Assembly: GCF_000419525.1 (NCBI RefSeq)
Contig: NZ_ATTE01000001.1
Span: forward strand, 1,178,001-1,242,000
Length of the DNA: 64,000 nt
Direction of reading: 5' to 3'
Origin: Leucothrix mucor DSM 2157
Lineage (GTDB): Bacteria; Pseudomonadota; Gammaproteobacteria; Thiotrichales; Thiotrichaceae
In this document: positions 19,248 through 29,188 of the stretch, piece after piece
How the letters are laid out: each line of letters opens with the position of its first letter
Position numbering within the stretch: position 1 is the stretch's first letter
Made by a program: the position numbers and the translations under genes
Notes under the pieces: model-generated
Database searches by the model: none
What the model was told of the DNA's origin: nothing
Seen by the model: only the letters and a program-made list of their open reading frames with translations

Positions 19248-20681
19248 TTATCTACGTCGGTTTATGCCATGAATAGCACGGCCATCTGCGGCAAATGCTG
19301 CTTCATGTATACATTCAGAGAGAGAAGGGTGAGCAAACACAGTGCGTGCAAGGTCTTCAGTCGTATTCTGACTTTCCATTGCAATCACGGCCTGACCAAC
19401 CAGCTCGGAAGCCATTGGGCCAACAAAGTGCATCCCTAAGATGCGATCTGTTGTTTCATCAGCTAATACTTTAACCAAGCCGCTGGCTTGTTCCATAGCT
19501 TTAGCACGGCCATTCACAGCGAACGAGAAAGTACCTGACTTGTATGTCACGCCTTCTTCTTTCAGCTGCTCTTCCGTCTTGCCAGCCCATGCAATTTCAG
19601 GGTTGGTATAGATAACCCATGGAATCGCATCGTAGTGCATTTTAGACTGTTGTCCGGCAATGCGCTCAGCAGTTACAACGCCTTCTTCTTCAGCTTTGTG
19701 TGCCAGCATTGGGCCACGAACCACATCACCAATGGCGTATACGCCCGGAATGTTAGTTTCCAGATAGTCGTTAACGTTTACACGTCCGCGATCATCCATA
19801 GCCAAGCCAACTGATTCATCAGCGATGTTGTCGGTGTTAGGGCGACGGCCAACTGCAACAATTAAGCGATCAACAGTCACTGTCTGGTCGCCATCTTTGT
19901 CGCTGTACTCAAGGGTCAACTCGTTATCACCAACAACAGTGTTGTTGAGGCGTGCGCCTAACTTGATATCCAAACCTTGCTGTTTGAATTGCTTGTGAGC
20001 CTGCTTAGCAACCTGCTGATCAACCGCACCTAAGAAAGTATCCATCGCTTCCAGTACGACCACTTCGGAGCCAAGACGTCTCCAAACACTGCCCATCTCC
20101 AGACCGATAACACCGGCACCGATAACGCCTAAGCGCGCAGGAACAGTTTCCCAGTTCAGTGCACCTTCGTTATCCACAATGCGGTCATCCAGTAACTGCG
20201 CAGAAGGGATATTGATTGGGTTTGAACCCGTTGCAATGATTACGTTCTTAGCTGCGAATACTGACTCAGTACCATCGTGAGCGGTAACGCTAACTTTGTT
20301 TTCTGCCAGCAGCTTGCCGTGACCTTGCAGCCACTCAATCTTGTTCGCTTTAAACAGCTGAGCGATTCCGCCAGTCAGATCCGACACAATTTTATCTTTG
20401 CGTTGAATCATCTTCGGAAGATCCATGCTGACACCAGCAACATTGATTCCGTGGACATCTAAATGATGGCCAGCTTCTTCGTACTTCTCAGAGCTTTCCA
20501 GCAGTGCTTTGGATGGGATACAACCAACGTTCAAACAAGTACCACCCAGAGCAGGTGCGCCTTCTTTGTTGATCCACTTATCCACGCAGGCTGTTTTCAA
20601 GCCTAGCTGTGCGCAGCGGATGGCAGCAACATAGCCACCAGGTCCACCACCGATCACGATTACATCATAATTATCAGACAT
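19248..20681 (-). CDS. lpdA: Dihydrolipoyl dehydrogenase (E3)
   Basis: 477-residue flavoprotein that reoxidises dihydrolipoyl groups on E2 and reduces NAD+. FAD site VIGGGPGGYVAAIRCAQLG at the N-terminus, redox disulfide GGTCLNVGCIPSKALL (about 46-61), NAD site VIGAGVIGLEMGSVW, FAD site YAIGDVVRGPMLAHKA, and C-terminal active-site AHPSLSECIHE. It sits between sucB and sucC, so it most likely serves the 2-oxoglutarate dehydrogenase complex, though E3 is often shared with the pyruvate and glycine complexes. ATG 20681 is 12 nt after the sucB stop. Confidence 0.96.
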   Translation of the reverse strand: MSDNYDVIVIGGGPGGYVAAIRCAQLGLKTACVDKWINKEGAPALGGTCLNVGCIPSKALLESSEKYEEAGHHLDVHGINVAGVSMDLPKMIQRKDKIVSDLTGGIAQLFKANKIEWLQGHGKLLAENKVSVTAHDGTESVFAAKNVIIATGSNPINIPSAQLLDDRIVDNEGALNWETVPARLGVIGAGVIGLEMGSVWRRLGSEVVVLEAMDTFLGAVDQQVAKQAHKQFKQQGLDIKLGARLNNTVVGDNELTLEYSDKDGDQTVTVDRLIVAVGRRPNTDNIADESVGLAMDDRGRVNVNDYLETNIPGVYAIGDVVRGPMLAHKAEEEGVVTAERIAGQQSKMHYDAIPWVIYTNPEIAWAGKTEEQLKEEGVTYKSGTFSFAVNGRAKAMEQASGLVKVLADETTDRILGMHFVGPMASELVGQAVIAMESQNTTEDLARTVFAHPSLSECIHEAAFAADGRAIHGINRRR

Positions 20682-20693
20682 GCTTCGTTACCT

Positions 20694-21878
20694 TTAAACT
20701 TCCAACAGAATGCGGTTTGGATCTTCAACCAACTCTTTGATCGTCTTAAGGAACAATACTGCGCCTTTACCATCAATGATTCTATGATCATAAGAAAGAG
20801 CGATGTACATCATTGGACGGATAACCATCTCGTCATTCTCTACAACAACACGCTTAACGATGTTGTGCATACCCAGAATCGCACTTTGCGGTGGGTTAAT
20901 GATTGGCGTAGACAGTAATGAGCCAAATGTTCCACCGTTAGTGATCGTGAATGTTCCACCACTTAGGTCGCTCATTTCCAGCTTGTTATCGCGTGCTTTG
21001 TTAGCGTATTCAACGATTGTGGACTCAACGCCCGCCATGCTCATCTTTTCAGTGTTACGCAGGATTGGAACGACCAAGCCACGTGGTGCTGAAACCGCGA
21101 TTCCAATGTCACAGTAGCTGTGATAAACGATGTCGTCGCCGTCGATAGAGGCATTTACCTCAGGGAAGCGCTGCAGTGCAATACTCGCTGCTTTAACGAA
21201 CAAAGACATGAAGCCCAGACGTGCGTCGTGAGTCTTTTCAAATTGATCTTTGTACTTAGTACGCATTTCCATCAGCGGCTGCATGTTGACTTCGTTGAAA
21301 GTCGTTAGCATGGCTGTAGATTGTGTCGCTTCCAACAGACGCTCTGCAATACGCTTACGCAGACGAGTCATTGGTACACGCTCTTCTACGCGCTCACCAA
21401 CCGGTGCAGCAGTAGCAGCAGGAGTGGATGCTTTAGATGCGCCAGCAGCGGCAACGTCTTCTTTAAGAACACGGCCGTTTTTGCCGCTTCCGGATACGTC
21501 ACCAGCAGACAGACCTTTTTCGTCCAGTGCTTTGCGTACCGCAGGGCTAGTTTGGCCAGCGCCAGATGCAGCAGCAGGCTCAGCCGCCGCAGGCGTTGCT
21601 TCGGTCGGTGCCGGTGCAGCTTCAGGAGCCGCAGCAACTGCGCCCGCCTTAATTGTTCCCAGTAACTGATCGCTGACAACAGTTGAATCTTCTGCTTCGA
21701 CAATCGATTCCAGTACACCACTGCTAGGGGCTGGTACTTCCAGAACCACTTTGTCCGTTTCGATCTCTACGAGTGGTTCATCCTGTTCAACAGCATCCCC
21801 CGCCTGTTTAAACCATTTCACAACCAGTGCATCAGCAACTGATTCCGGCAATTGTGGGGTTTTGATCTCAACACTCAT
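20694..21878 (-). CDS. sucB: 2-oxoglutarate dehydrogenase E2, dihydrolipoyl succinyltransferase
   Basis: 394-residue core subunit. A single lipoyl domain ([20 protein letters not shown], lipoyl Lys about 43) is followed by an Ala/Pro-rich linker, an E3-binding domain ([18 protein letters not shown]) and a catalytic domain ending with [16 protein letters not shown], which holds the active His. It is the first gene of the minus-strand suc-gltA-acnB run. E1 (sucA) is not next to it but lies on the other strand about 2.7 kb away, transcribed divergently. Confidence 0.96.
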   Translation of the reverse strand: MSVEIKTPQLPESVADALVVKWFKQAGDAVEQDEPLVEIETDKVVLEVPAPSSGVLESIVEAEDSTVVSDQLLGTIKAGAVAAAPEAAPAPTEATPAAAEPAAASGAGQTSPAVRKALDEKGLSAGDVSGSGKNGRVLKEDVAAAGASKASTPAATAAPVGERVEERVPMTRLRKRIAERLLEATQSTAMLTTFNEVNMQPLMEMRTKYKDQFEKTHDARLGFMSLFVKAASIALQRFPEVNASIDGDDIVYHSYCDIGIAVSAPRGLVVPILRNTEKMSMAGVESTIVEYANKARDNKLEMSDLSGGTFTITNGGTFGSLLSTPIINPPQSAILGMHNIVKRVVVENDEMVIRPMMYIALSYDHRIIDGKGAVLFLKTIKELVEDPNRILLEV

Positions 21879-22249
21879 TTAAGTATATGCTCCTTGAGTA
21901 AAGGTAGGATGTTCTATCTCAGTTTCGGATAGTGATTTCAGCAATAGGCCACCAGTAAGCAGGTCGTGAAACTTGTGCTGACGCAGAATAATGGCACGTG
22001 ATTTCAACGGTCAAAATTATACGCCGGCAAGTTTTGATAACTCACATTTAATCTCAATACTGTGTATCAAACACACTTATGCTTCTGTAATTAACGGTAT
22101 TATTACTATACTTAATCATCACTATGATTGTTGCTTTTAACGCCGCGAGATATTATCACAGCTACCTAATAATGTGATAGTTTTCGGTATCTGTTTCATA
22201 ACGGACCGGATTATTTTTAAGCCGGCAATAACGACGCGACGAGGTTTAC
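21879..22249. promoter_or_regulatory. Divergent promoter region of sucB and aceK
   Basis: 371 bp without a gene between two head-to-head central-metabolism operons, so promoters for both strands should lie here. One inverted repeat is clear: TATCACA (22154-22160) and TGTGATA (22173-22179), 12 bp apart. The half-sites point the opposite way from a CRP site (TGTGA-N6-TCACA), so it is not a normal CRP box. The stretch is AT-rich around 22020-22150. No small ORF with a good start was found. Confidence 0.5.
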
Positions 22250-24070
22250 TTGGAATCAACGCAGAGTCAGAGTGTGAACGTAAAGGAAATCGCCCAGGTC
22301 ATCCTGGATGCGTTTAACAAGCACTATCGGATTTTTCTGGAGATTACCAAAGGGGCCAGACAGCGTTTTATTGATCAGGATTGGCAAGCCGACCGGGCCG
22401 CTTCTCAGCAGCGCATTAATCTATATTCACAACGTGTTGATGAAGCCTGTGATCAGTTAATGCAGCGTTTTAAGCTTGAGCAAATTGATAAGTCACTTTG
22501 GAAAGACGTCAAGCTCGCTTATGTCGCATTACTCTATGAGCACCGTCAGCCTGAACTGGCTGAAACCTTCTATAATTCTGTGTTCACTTGGTCTTTTACG
22601 CGCCGCTACTACAACAACGATAATATCTTCGTCCGTCCTTCTATTTCCACTCGCTATCTGACCGGTAGTCGACCCGCTTACACCAGCTACTATCCGACTA
22701 AAGCCAACCTTCAGGAGACCATCGAGGAGCTACTTGAATGCTTTGATATTGGTCTGCCTTTTGAGGACTTTAAACGGGACTCTTCGAGGCTTGCGGATCA
22801 GTTCAAGCATATTCTTAAAACTACTCGTAAGTACTCTGATTCATATCAGATTCAGGTACTGCGTCCTTTGTTGTATCGCAATAAAGCGGCCTACATTGTC
22901 GGGCGTGTTTTAACCGGTAGCCGCTACCGCCCATTCGTGATTCCGCTACTGCATAATGAGGATGGTAAAGTCTACGCTGATGCCTTGGTCTCGCATAACC
23001 GCGATATCACTAATCTGTTTAGTTTTGCTCGTGCTTATTTTATGGTGGATACGGGAGTACCGTCGGCAATTGTGAATTTCCTACAGCAGATTTTGCCGCA
23101 TAAGACAGCTGCCGATCTTTACACCTCGATCGGTTTGCAAAAGCAGGGTAAATCAGAGTTTTACCGAGACTTCCTCGATCACCTCCAGCATTCCTCGGAT
23201 CAATTGGTAATAACCAAGGGAACGCTCGGGATGGTTATGACGGTATTCACATTGCCTTCGTATCCCTTTGTTTTTAAAGTGATCAATGACCGCTTTGCGC
23301 CGCCCAAGCAGGTCACTACACGCATCGTAAAAGAGAAATACCAGCTGGTAAAAATGCATGATCGGGTAGGGCGATTGGCCGATACGCTAGAATTTTCCCA
23401 TGTGGCTTTGCCATTAGATCGCTTTGCACCTGAATTAATTGAGCACCTTAAAGAGCGCATTCCTTCCAGTATTAAAATTGAAGGGAATCAGCTGATTATT
23501 CGTCACTTATATATTGAGCGCCGCTTACAGCCACTCAACTTATTTGTAGATGATGCCGGCAAAGAAAAGCTCGAAACCGCCTTTATTGAATACGGTAACG
23601 CCATCAAAGATTTGGCAGAAGCGAATATCTTCCCCGGTGACTTATTGCTGAAAAACTTCGGTGTCACCAATAACTGTCGTGTGATTTTTTACGATTACGA
23701 TGAAATCGAACTCATGGTTGATTGTAACTTCCGTAAAATTCCAAAACCACAAAATGCCCAGCAGATGATGGCTTCTGAGCCTTGGTATTCGATTAGCGAT
23801 AAAGATGTATTTCCGGAAGAATTCCTGCTGTTTGTATCTTCACGGCCTGAGCGCCGGGCGCTGTTTATGAAGCATCACAAAGAGCTGCTGGATGTTGAAT
23901 ACTGGAAGGCCGTTCAGGAGCGTATTCGGGTAGGTACCTATGGCGATGTGTTCCCCTATGGGCAGGAAATTCGCTTCAAAAATATTTATGAAGATGCCGC
24001 GGTATTGACTGAAGAAAACCCTACAAATGCCACTCTTACTAATAACCCCCTTAGAGATAATCAATTATGA
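22250..24070 (+). CDS. aceK: Isocitrate dehydrogenase kinase/phosphatase
   Basis: 606-residue bifunctional enzyme that phosphorylates and dephosphorylates isocitrate dehydrogenase, directing carbon to the glyoxylate shunt. Family features: an N-terminal all-helical regulatory domain, the ATP-binding TLGMVMTVFTLPSYPFVFKV (about 325-344), and the catalytic segment FPGDLLLKNFGV followed by VIFYDYDEIELM (about 463-489). TTG 22250 is the likely start, with GAGG a few bases upstream. It overlaps rraA by 4 nt (ATGA). Normally it lies with aceBA; here neither is in view and it leads the rraA-sucA run. Confidence 0.93.
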   Translation: MESTQSQSVNVKEIAQVILDAFNKHYRIFLEITKGARQRFIDQDWQADRAASQQRINLYSQRVDEACDQLMQRFKLEQIDKSLWKDVKLAYVALLYEHRQPELAETFYNSVFTWSFTRRYYNNDNIFVRPSISTRYLTGSRPAYTSYYPTKANLQETIEELLECFDIGLPFEDFKRDSSRLADQFKHILKTTRKYSDSYQIQVLRPLLYRNKAAYIVGRVLTGSRYRPFVIPLLHNEDGKVYADALVSHNRDITNLFSFARAYFMVDTGVPSAIVNFLQQILPHKTAADLYTSIGLQKQGKSEFYRDFLDHLQHSSDQLVITKGTLGMVMTVFTLPSYPFVFKVINDRFAPPKQVTTRIVKEKYQLVKMHDRVGRLADTLEFSHVALPLDRFAPELIEHLKERIPSSIKIEGNQLIIRHLYIERRLQPLNLFVDDAGKEKLETAFIEYGNAIKDLAEANIFPGDLLLKNFGVTNNCRVIFYDYDEIELMVDCNFRKIPKPQNAQQMMASEPWYSISDKDVFPEEFLLFVSSRPERRALFMKHHKELLDVEYWKAVQERIRVGTYGDVFPYGQEIRFKNIYEDAAVLTEENPTNATLTNNPLRDNQL

Positions 24071-24552
24071 CCTTTAAGACAGCTGATCTCTGTGACGATC
24101 ACTTTGACTCTGGAACACTCCAGATTTGCGAGCCAATTTTTGGCGACTTTGGAGGTCGAAACAAGTTTTATGGTGAAGTACACACCATTCATTGTTTCGA
24201 AGATAACTCCATGGTTCGCGAGGCTGTCGCCTTAGATGGCAAAGGTAAAGTGTTGGTTATCGACGCCGGTGCCTCATTTCGGTGCGCAATGTTAGGTGAT
24301 TTATTGGCGGCCAAAGCTGTGTCCAATGGTTGGGAAGGTGTTATTATGCACGGCCTTATCCGAGACTCGGCGGATATAGAAACCATGGATCTGGGTGTGA
24401 AGGCACTTGGAACCTACCCGCTGAAAAGCGTAAAAAACAACAAGGGTGTGCACAACATTGAAGTCGCATTCGCCGGCGTTCGTTTTAATCCGGGAAATTT
24501 CGTTTATGCAGATGAAGATGGCATCATCCTGAGTCCGACTGCACTTATTTAG
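24067..24552 (+). CDS. rraA: RraA-family protein, possible HMG/CHA aldolase or oxaloacetate decarboxylase
   Basis: 161 residues, homologous throughout to E. coli RraA (inhibitor of RNase E) and to the class II 4-hydroxy-4-methyl-2-oxoglutarate aldolases with the same fold. Conserved: EPIFGDFGGRNKFYGEV, CFEDNSMV, DAGASFRCAMLGDLLA and GLIRDSADI. The metal and catalytic residues of the aldolases (Arg72, Gly77-Asp78, Arg99-Asp100) are all kept, and the Asp-to-Arg-Asp spacing of 21 matches that of the P. putida enzyme. E. coli RraA has lost the Arg-Asp pair. So catalysis on oxaloacetate or related keto acids is plausible. It overlaps aceK by 4 nt and is 15 nt before sucA. Confidence 0.85.
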   Translation: MTFKTADLCDDHFDSGTLQICEPIFGDFGGRNKFYGEVHTIHCFEDNSMVREAVALDGKGKVLVIDAGASFRCAMLGDLLAAKAVSNGWEGVIMHGLIRDSADIETMDLGVKALGTYPLKSVKNNKGVHNIEVAFAGVRFNPGNFVYADEDGIILSPTALI

Positions 24553-24567
24553 GCAAGCAATACAATT

Positions 24568-27405
24568 ATGGCTACCACACAACAAAGTTTATTTTCTAAG
24601 ATGCGACAAGAATCATTGCTGGACGGCAGTAGTGCAATCTATCTGGAGTCGCTATATGAAGCATATTTAGACGACCCAACTTCAGTTTCTGAAAACTGGC
24701 GTCGTTATTTTGATGAATTACCAGATGACATTGCAACCAATGGTAATGGCGAAGCTCGTCACTCTGAAGTTCGTGACCAGTTCCGTAATCTGGGTATGCG
24801 CTTACAGCCTGCGGCTGCAGTCTCTGAAGATGCAGCGCACCGTGAGAAGCAAGTTAAGGTATTGCAGCTGATCAATGCTTACCGCTTCTTAGGTCACATG
24901 AAGGCCAATACTAATCCTCTGGAAGAGGGTGAAGTTAAAGTCATTCCTGAATTGACGCTGGCTTACCACTCACTGACCAATGATGATTTGGATACTGTAT
25001 TTAACAGTGGCTCAATGGCAGAAACTGGTGATGTGAAGCTGCGCGAGATCATCGCACTGCTGGAAGCGATCTACTGCAAGACCACCGGTATTCAGTACAT
25101 GTACATTTCAAGTACTGAAGAGAAGCGTTGGATTCAACAGACGCTGATGTCTACGCACTTGCGCCCGACGTTTACAGACAAGCGTCGCAAGTACTTATTA
25201 AAGCAGTTGGTTGCAGCAGAAACACTTGAGCGTTACTTACACTCTAAATACGTTGGACAAAAGCGTTTCTCACTGGAAGGTGGCGATAGCTTAATCCCAA
25301 TGTTGGATGAGTTGATTCAGCACACAGGTGAGTTAGGCACACGTGAAGTCGTTATTGGAATGGCTCACCGTGGCCGTCTGAATGTATTGATCAACATTAT
25401 GGGTAAATCACCTGCGATGTTGTTTAACGAATTCGCCGGTAGTGTGGACAATGGCGGTCGCTCAGGCGACGTTAAATACCACATGGGTTACTCTTCAGAC
25501 ATGCAAACACCGGGTGGCCCGGTGCATTTGGCGATGGCATTTAACCCGTCGCATCTGGAAATCGTTGGTCCGGTTGTGGTCGGTGCCTCTCGTGCTCGTC
25601 AAGATCGCCGCGATGAAGTTTCTGCCCGTCGTGCAGTATTACCGATTGTTATCCACGGTGACGCGGCATTAGCCGGTCAGGGTGTGAACATGGAAATGCT
25701 GAACATGTCAGGCACTCGTGGATACCATACTTCTGGTACGATCCATATCGTTGTAAACAACCAAATTGGTTTCACCACCAGTGCACAGCGCGATGCGCGT
25801 TCTACAGAATACTGTACTGACCTGGCTAAAATGGTTGGTGCACCGGTATTCCACGTGAATTCTGATGATCCGGAAGCGGTTGTCAATGTGACCCGTATGG
25901 CGGTTGATTACCGTTTGAAATTCCGCAAAGACGTATTCATTGACTTGGTTTGCTACCGTCGTCACGGACACAATGAAGCGGATGAGCCTTCCGCAACACA
26001 GCCATTGATGTATAAAAAGATCAAGGCACTGGCAACCGCTCAACAGCGTTACGCTGAAAAGCTAGTTCAGGAAAATGTTGTTTCTAAGGAAGAAGTCAGC
26101 CAATACATTGCTGAGTACCGTCAGGCACTGGAGCAGGGCGTGGAAACCGTTCCGCACCTAATCCCACCAGGGCAGCACCAGCAAGATTTCCCAATTAACT
26201 GGGAGCGCTTCAAGAACACCAGCTGGGATGATGAAGTCGACACAACTATCACACCTGAGCAGTTCAAGCGTTTAGGTCTGAAACTGTCTGATTCTCCGGA
26301 AGACTTCAAACTGAATGCCCGTGTTAAAGCAATTGTTGGCAAGCGCATCCAAATGGCGAATGGCGAGATTGCAACCGATTGGGGCTTTGGTGAGAACTTG
26401 GCGTACGCGTCGATTCTGGAAGAAGGCAACCCAATCCGTATCTCTGGTGAAGACGTTGGTCGTGGAACATTCTTCCATCGCCATGCGGTATTCCATGAGC
26501 AAACGGACGGCTCTCTACATATTCCATTGCAGCACGTAACGGATAACCCTAAATCATTCGCAATTATCGATTCTTTGCTTTCAGAAGAAGCGGTACTGGC
26601 CTTTGAATATGGCTATGCAACGACTGAAGCAGACAAGTTGGTTATCTGGGAAGCACAGTTTGGTGACTTCGCCAACGGCGCGCAGATGGTAATCGATCAG
26701 TTCATTAGTTCAGCACACCAGAAATGGGCACTGCACTGTGGTTTGGTTATGTTGCTGCCACACGGCTATGAAGGTATGGGTCCTGAGCACTCCTCAGCAC
26801 GCCTTGAGCGATTCATGCAGTTGTGTGCACAAGAAAATATGCAGGTTTGTGTACCGAGTACACCGGCTCAGGTATTCCACATGTTGCGTCGTCAAATTCG
26901 CCGTGAATACCGCACTCCGCTGATCGTAATGACGCCTAAGAGCTTGTTACGTCACCCAATGGCCGTTAACGAAATGGCTGACTACACTGAGCATGGCTTC
27001 CGCAATGTGATTGACGAAGTCGATGCAGTGGATGCGAGCAAAGTCACTGAGTTGGTTATGTGTAGCGGTAAGGTCTACTACGAGCTGTTGGATCGTCGTC
27101 GTAGCGAGTCTCTGGATCATATCGTACTGATTCGTTTAGAGCAGCTGTACCCGTTCCCAGCGAAAGACCTGCAAGTTGTATTAGATAAGTACCCGAATGT
27201 AACGCGTTATACCTGGTGTCAGGAAGAGCCATTCAACCAAGGCGCTTGGTTGAGTATCCAGCCAAATATCCGTGAGGTATTGGGTGAAGATGCGAAACTG
27301 GTTCCAGTGACTCGTGCATCCATGGCCGCACCTGCAGAAGGTAGCCATAAGGCGCACGTTGTAGCTCAGGAAAAAATCATCGTTACAGCATTGGGTTTGG
27401 CGTAA
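24568..27405 (+). CDS. sucA: 2-oxoglutarate dehydrogenase E1
   Basis: 945-residue thiamine-diphosphate enzyme that decarboxylates 2-oxoglutarate and passes succinyl to the E2 lipoyl group. N-terminal E2-contact segment (YLESLYEAYLDDPTSVSENWRRYF), then GMAHRGRLNVL, MGYSSD, the ThDP motif HGDAALAGQGVNMEML to NNQIGFTT, and HNEADEPSATQP. Length is close to the 933 of E. coli. It is co-oriented with aceK and rraA and separated from sucB-lpdA by the divergent promoter region; E1 and E2/E3 levels must be matched through that shared region. Confidence 0.96.
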   Translation: MATTQQSLFSKMRQESLLDGSSAIYLESLYEAYLDDPTSVSENWRRYFDELPDDIATNGNGEARHSEVRDQFRNLGMRLQPAAAVSEDAAHREKQVKVLQLINAYRFLGHMKANTNPLEEGEVKVIPELTLAYHSLTNDDLDTVFNSGSMAETGDVKLREIIALLEAIYCKTTGIQYMYISSTEEKRWIQQTLMSTHLRPTFTDKRRKYLLKQLVAAETLERYLHSKYVGQKRFSLEGGDSLIPMLDELIQHTGELGTREVVIGMAHRGRLNVLINIMGKSPAMLFNEFAGSVDNGGRSGDVKYHMGYSSDMQTPGGPVHLAMAFNPSHLEIVGPVVVGASRARQDRRDEVSARRAVLPIVIHGDAALAGQGVNMEMLNMSGTRGYHTSGTIHIVVNNQIGFTTSAQRDARSTEYCTDLAKMVGAPVFHVNSDDPEAVVNVTRMAVDYRLKFRKDVFIDLVCYRRHGHNEADEPSATQPLMYKKIKALATAQQRYAEKLVQENVVSKEEVSQYIAEYRQALEQGVETVPHLIPPGQHQQDFPINWERFKNTSWDDEVDTTITPEQFKRLGLKLSDSPEDFKLNARVKAIVGKRIQMANGEIATDWGFGENLAYASILEEGNPIRISGEDVGRGTFFHRHAVFHEQTDGSLHIPLQHVTDNPKSFAIIDSLLSEEAVLAFEYGYATTEADKLVIWEAQFGDFANGAQMVIDQFISSAHQKWALHCGLVMLLPHGYEGMGPEHSSARLERFMQLCAQENMQVCVPSTPAQVFHMLRRQIRREYRTPLIVMTPKSLLRHPMAVNEMADYTEHGFRNVIDEVDAVDASKVTELVMCSGKVYYELLDRRRSESLDHIVLIRLEQLYPFPAKDLQVVLDKYPNVTRYTWCQEEPFNQGAWLSIQPNIREVLGEDAKLVPVTRASMAAPAEGSHKAHVVAQEKIIVTALGLA

Positions 27406-27434
27406 TCCGTTAATTCGGTAGCGTGATGTTTTTG

Positions 27435-27488
27435 TCGCTCTGTTCCTCAGTGAACGGAGCGATTACAACTGCCTGCAACAACGGCAGT
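27435..27488 (+). other. Two small stem-loops between sucA and mqo
   Basis: TCGCTCTGTTC pairs with GAACGGAGCGA (27435-27462, one G-U), and ACTGCC pairs with GGCAGT (27468-27488). Neither is followed by a T-run. They may protect the sucA mRNA end or act as weak or factor-dependent stops before mqo. Confidence 0.4.
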
Positions 27489-27523
27489 GATACCTCTTTA
27501 GTAATTTCTGGCGATTTAATACC

Positions 27524-29020
27524 ATGATAGATAAACATGTAGATGTGCTTCTGGTAGGCGCAGGTGCGATGAGTAGCACCCTGGCAACCTTGCTTAATCA
27601 GCTTGATCCGAATCTTTCCATGATGATGGTTGAGCGATTAGATAAGGTCGCAGAAGAAAGCACCAGCGGTTGGAATAATGCCGGTACTGGCCATGCAGCG
27701 TATTGCGAGCTTAACTATACGTCATTGAAGTCGGATGGCAGTATGGATACGGGTAAACCTGAGTTTATTAACCCGGCCTTCGAGTTCAGCTTACAGTTCT
27801 GGTCTTATCTGGTTGGAAAAGAGGTGTTGCCTGAGCCGACATCATTTATTAACCCAGCACCACATATGAGTTTTGTATGGGGTGAAGGTAATGTCAACTT
27901 CCTACGCAAGCGCTATGAGGCGATGAAACCTCATCACTTGTTTAAGGATATGGAATACTCCGAAGATCACGAAGTACTGCGTGAGTGGATGCCTTTAGTG
28001 ATGGAAGGCCGCAGCCCAACGCAGCAAGTTGCAGCGACTCGTGTGCGTTACGGAAGCGACGTTGATTTTGGTGCGGTATCCCGCTACATGGTCAAGAACC
28101 TCCAAAAGCAGGATGATTTTGATCTGTTGCTAAGTCACAACGTAGTGGATTTATATCAGCGTGAAGATGGCGAGTGGCAGGTTCACTTGCGTCATACCAC
28201 AACTGATATTCAAAAAATTGTCCGCGCCAAGTTTGTATTCCTTGGTGGTGGCGGTGGTGCATTGCCATTGCTGCAAAAGTCTGGCATTCCGGAAGCGAAA
28301 GGTTACGGCGGATTCCCGGTGAGTGGTCAATGGCTGGTCTGCCATAAGCCTGAAGTGGTCGAAAGACATCATGCGAAGGTTTACGGTAAAGCATCGATCG
28401 GTGCGCCACCAATGTCAGTTCCACACTTGGATACACGGATTATTGATGGCAAAAAAGCGCTGTTGTTCGGTCCATTTGCGGGCTTCACCACTAAGTTCTT
28501 AAAGCAGGGTTCATTCCTTGATTTGATCAAGTCGGTACGTCCGGATAACTTGGTGCCGATGCTGTCGGTGGCTCGTGACAATATGGATCTGACGCGCTAC
28601 CTGATCAAAGAAGTGAAGCAGTCTTTTGAAGATCGCATGGACACTTTGCGCTTGTTCTACAAAGAAGCCAAAGACGAAGATTGGGAATTATCAATTGCCG
28701 GTCAGCGTGTGCAGATCATCAAGCGCGACCCCGTCAAAGGCGGCAAGCTGGAGTTCGGAACCGAAGTGGTTTCATCTGCAGATGGCAGTTTAGTCGCGCT
28801 ATTGGGTGCTTCACCAGGTGCTTCAACCGCGGTGCAAACCATGGTTAAAGTCTTAGAGAAAAGCTTCCCTGAGCAAATGACTGATGACAACTGGGTACCA
28901 CGGTTACAAGAGATGGTGCCTTCTTATGGTGGCTCATTAGATAAAGACGCTGAGTTGTTGCATCGTGTGCGCAAGTACACACTGACAACGCTAAAATTGG
29001 ATGATCATTACGAGAATTAA
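27524..29020 (+). CDS. mqo: Malate:quinone oxidoreductase
   Basis: 498-residue FAD-dependent peripheral membrane enzyme that oxidises malate to oxaloacetate and feeds electrons to quinone, bypassing NAD-malate dehydrogenase. FAD site VLLVGAGAMSSTLATLL at residues 9-25, TSGWNNAGTGHAAYCELNYT (about 47-66) and LGASPGASTA near the C-terminus. Length matches Pseudomonas-type Mqo. It completes a membrane-linked TCA route with the neighbouring genes. ATG 27524 lacks a strong Shine-Dalgarno sequence. A solid terminator follows at 29114. Confidence 0.94.
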   Translation: MIDKHVDVLLVGAGAMSSTLATLLNQLDPNLSMMMVERLDKVAEESTSGWNNAGTGHAAYCELNYTSLKSDGSMDTGKPEFINPAFEFSLQFWSYLVGKEVLPEPTSFINPAPHMSFVWGEGNVNFLRKRYEAMKPHHLFKDMEYSEDHEVLREWMPLVMEGRSPTQQVAATRVRYGSDVDFGAVSRYMVKNLQKQDDFDLLLSHNVVDLYQREDGEWQVHLRHTTTDIQKIVRAKFVFLGGGGGALPLLQKSGIPEAKGYGGFPVSGQWLVCHKPEVVERHHAKVYGKASIGAPPMSVPHLDTRIIDGKKALLFGPFAGFTTKFLKQGSFLDLIKSVRPDNLVPMLSVARDNMDLTRYLIKEVKQSFEDRMDTLRLFYKEAKDEDWELSIAGQRVQIIKRDPVKGGKLEFGTEVVSSADGSLVALLGASPGASTAVQTMVKVLEKSFPEQMTDDNWVPRLQEMVPSYGGSLDKDAELLHRVRKYTLTTLKLDDHYEN

Positions 29021-29113
29021 GTTACATTTCGTTACAATTGACTTAAGCCCTGATAACAATAAATCATTGATTATCAGGCTAATTAATAGTCTATATTGAT
29101 CCTTCGATAAAAG

Positions 29114-29153
29114 AGGCCGAATTACGTTTTTATTAACGTTTCGGCCTTTTTTA
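29114..29153 (+). terminator. Intrinsic terminator after mqo
   Basis: AGGCCGAA (29114-29121) pairs with TTCGGCCT (29140-29147), with an inner ACGT/ACGT pairing, and runs into TTTTTT. An AT-rich hairpin (CCTGATAA/TTATCAGG, 29049-29078) precedes it. It ends the aceK-rraA-sucA-mqo run and isolates the prp operon. Confidence 0.88.
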
Positions 29154-29188
29154 GTTCTTGGGAAACGCTTCTCGCGGGTGCTAGTATG

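Noticed and set aside
22154-22179. TATCACA-N12-TGTGATA as a CRP site
   Set aside because: The half-sites face the opposite way from TGTGA-N6-TCACA, and the spacing is wrong. It is kept only as an inverted repeat.
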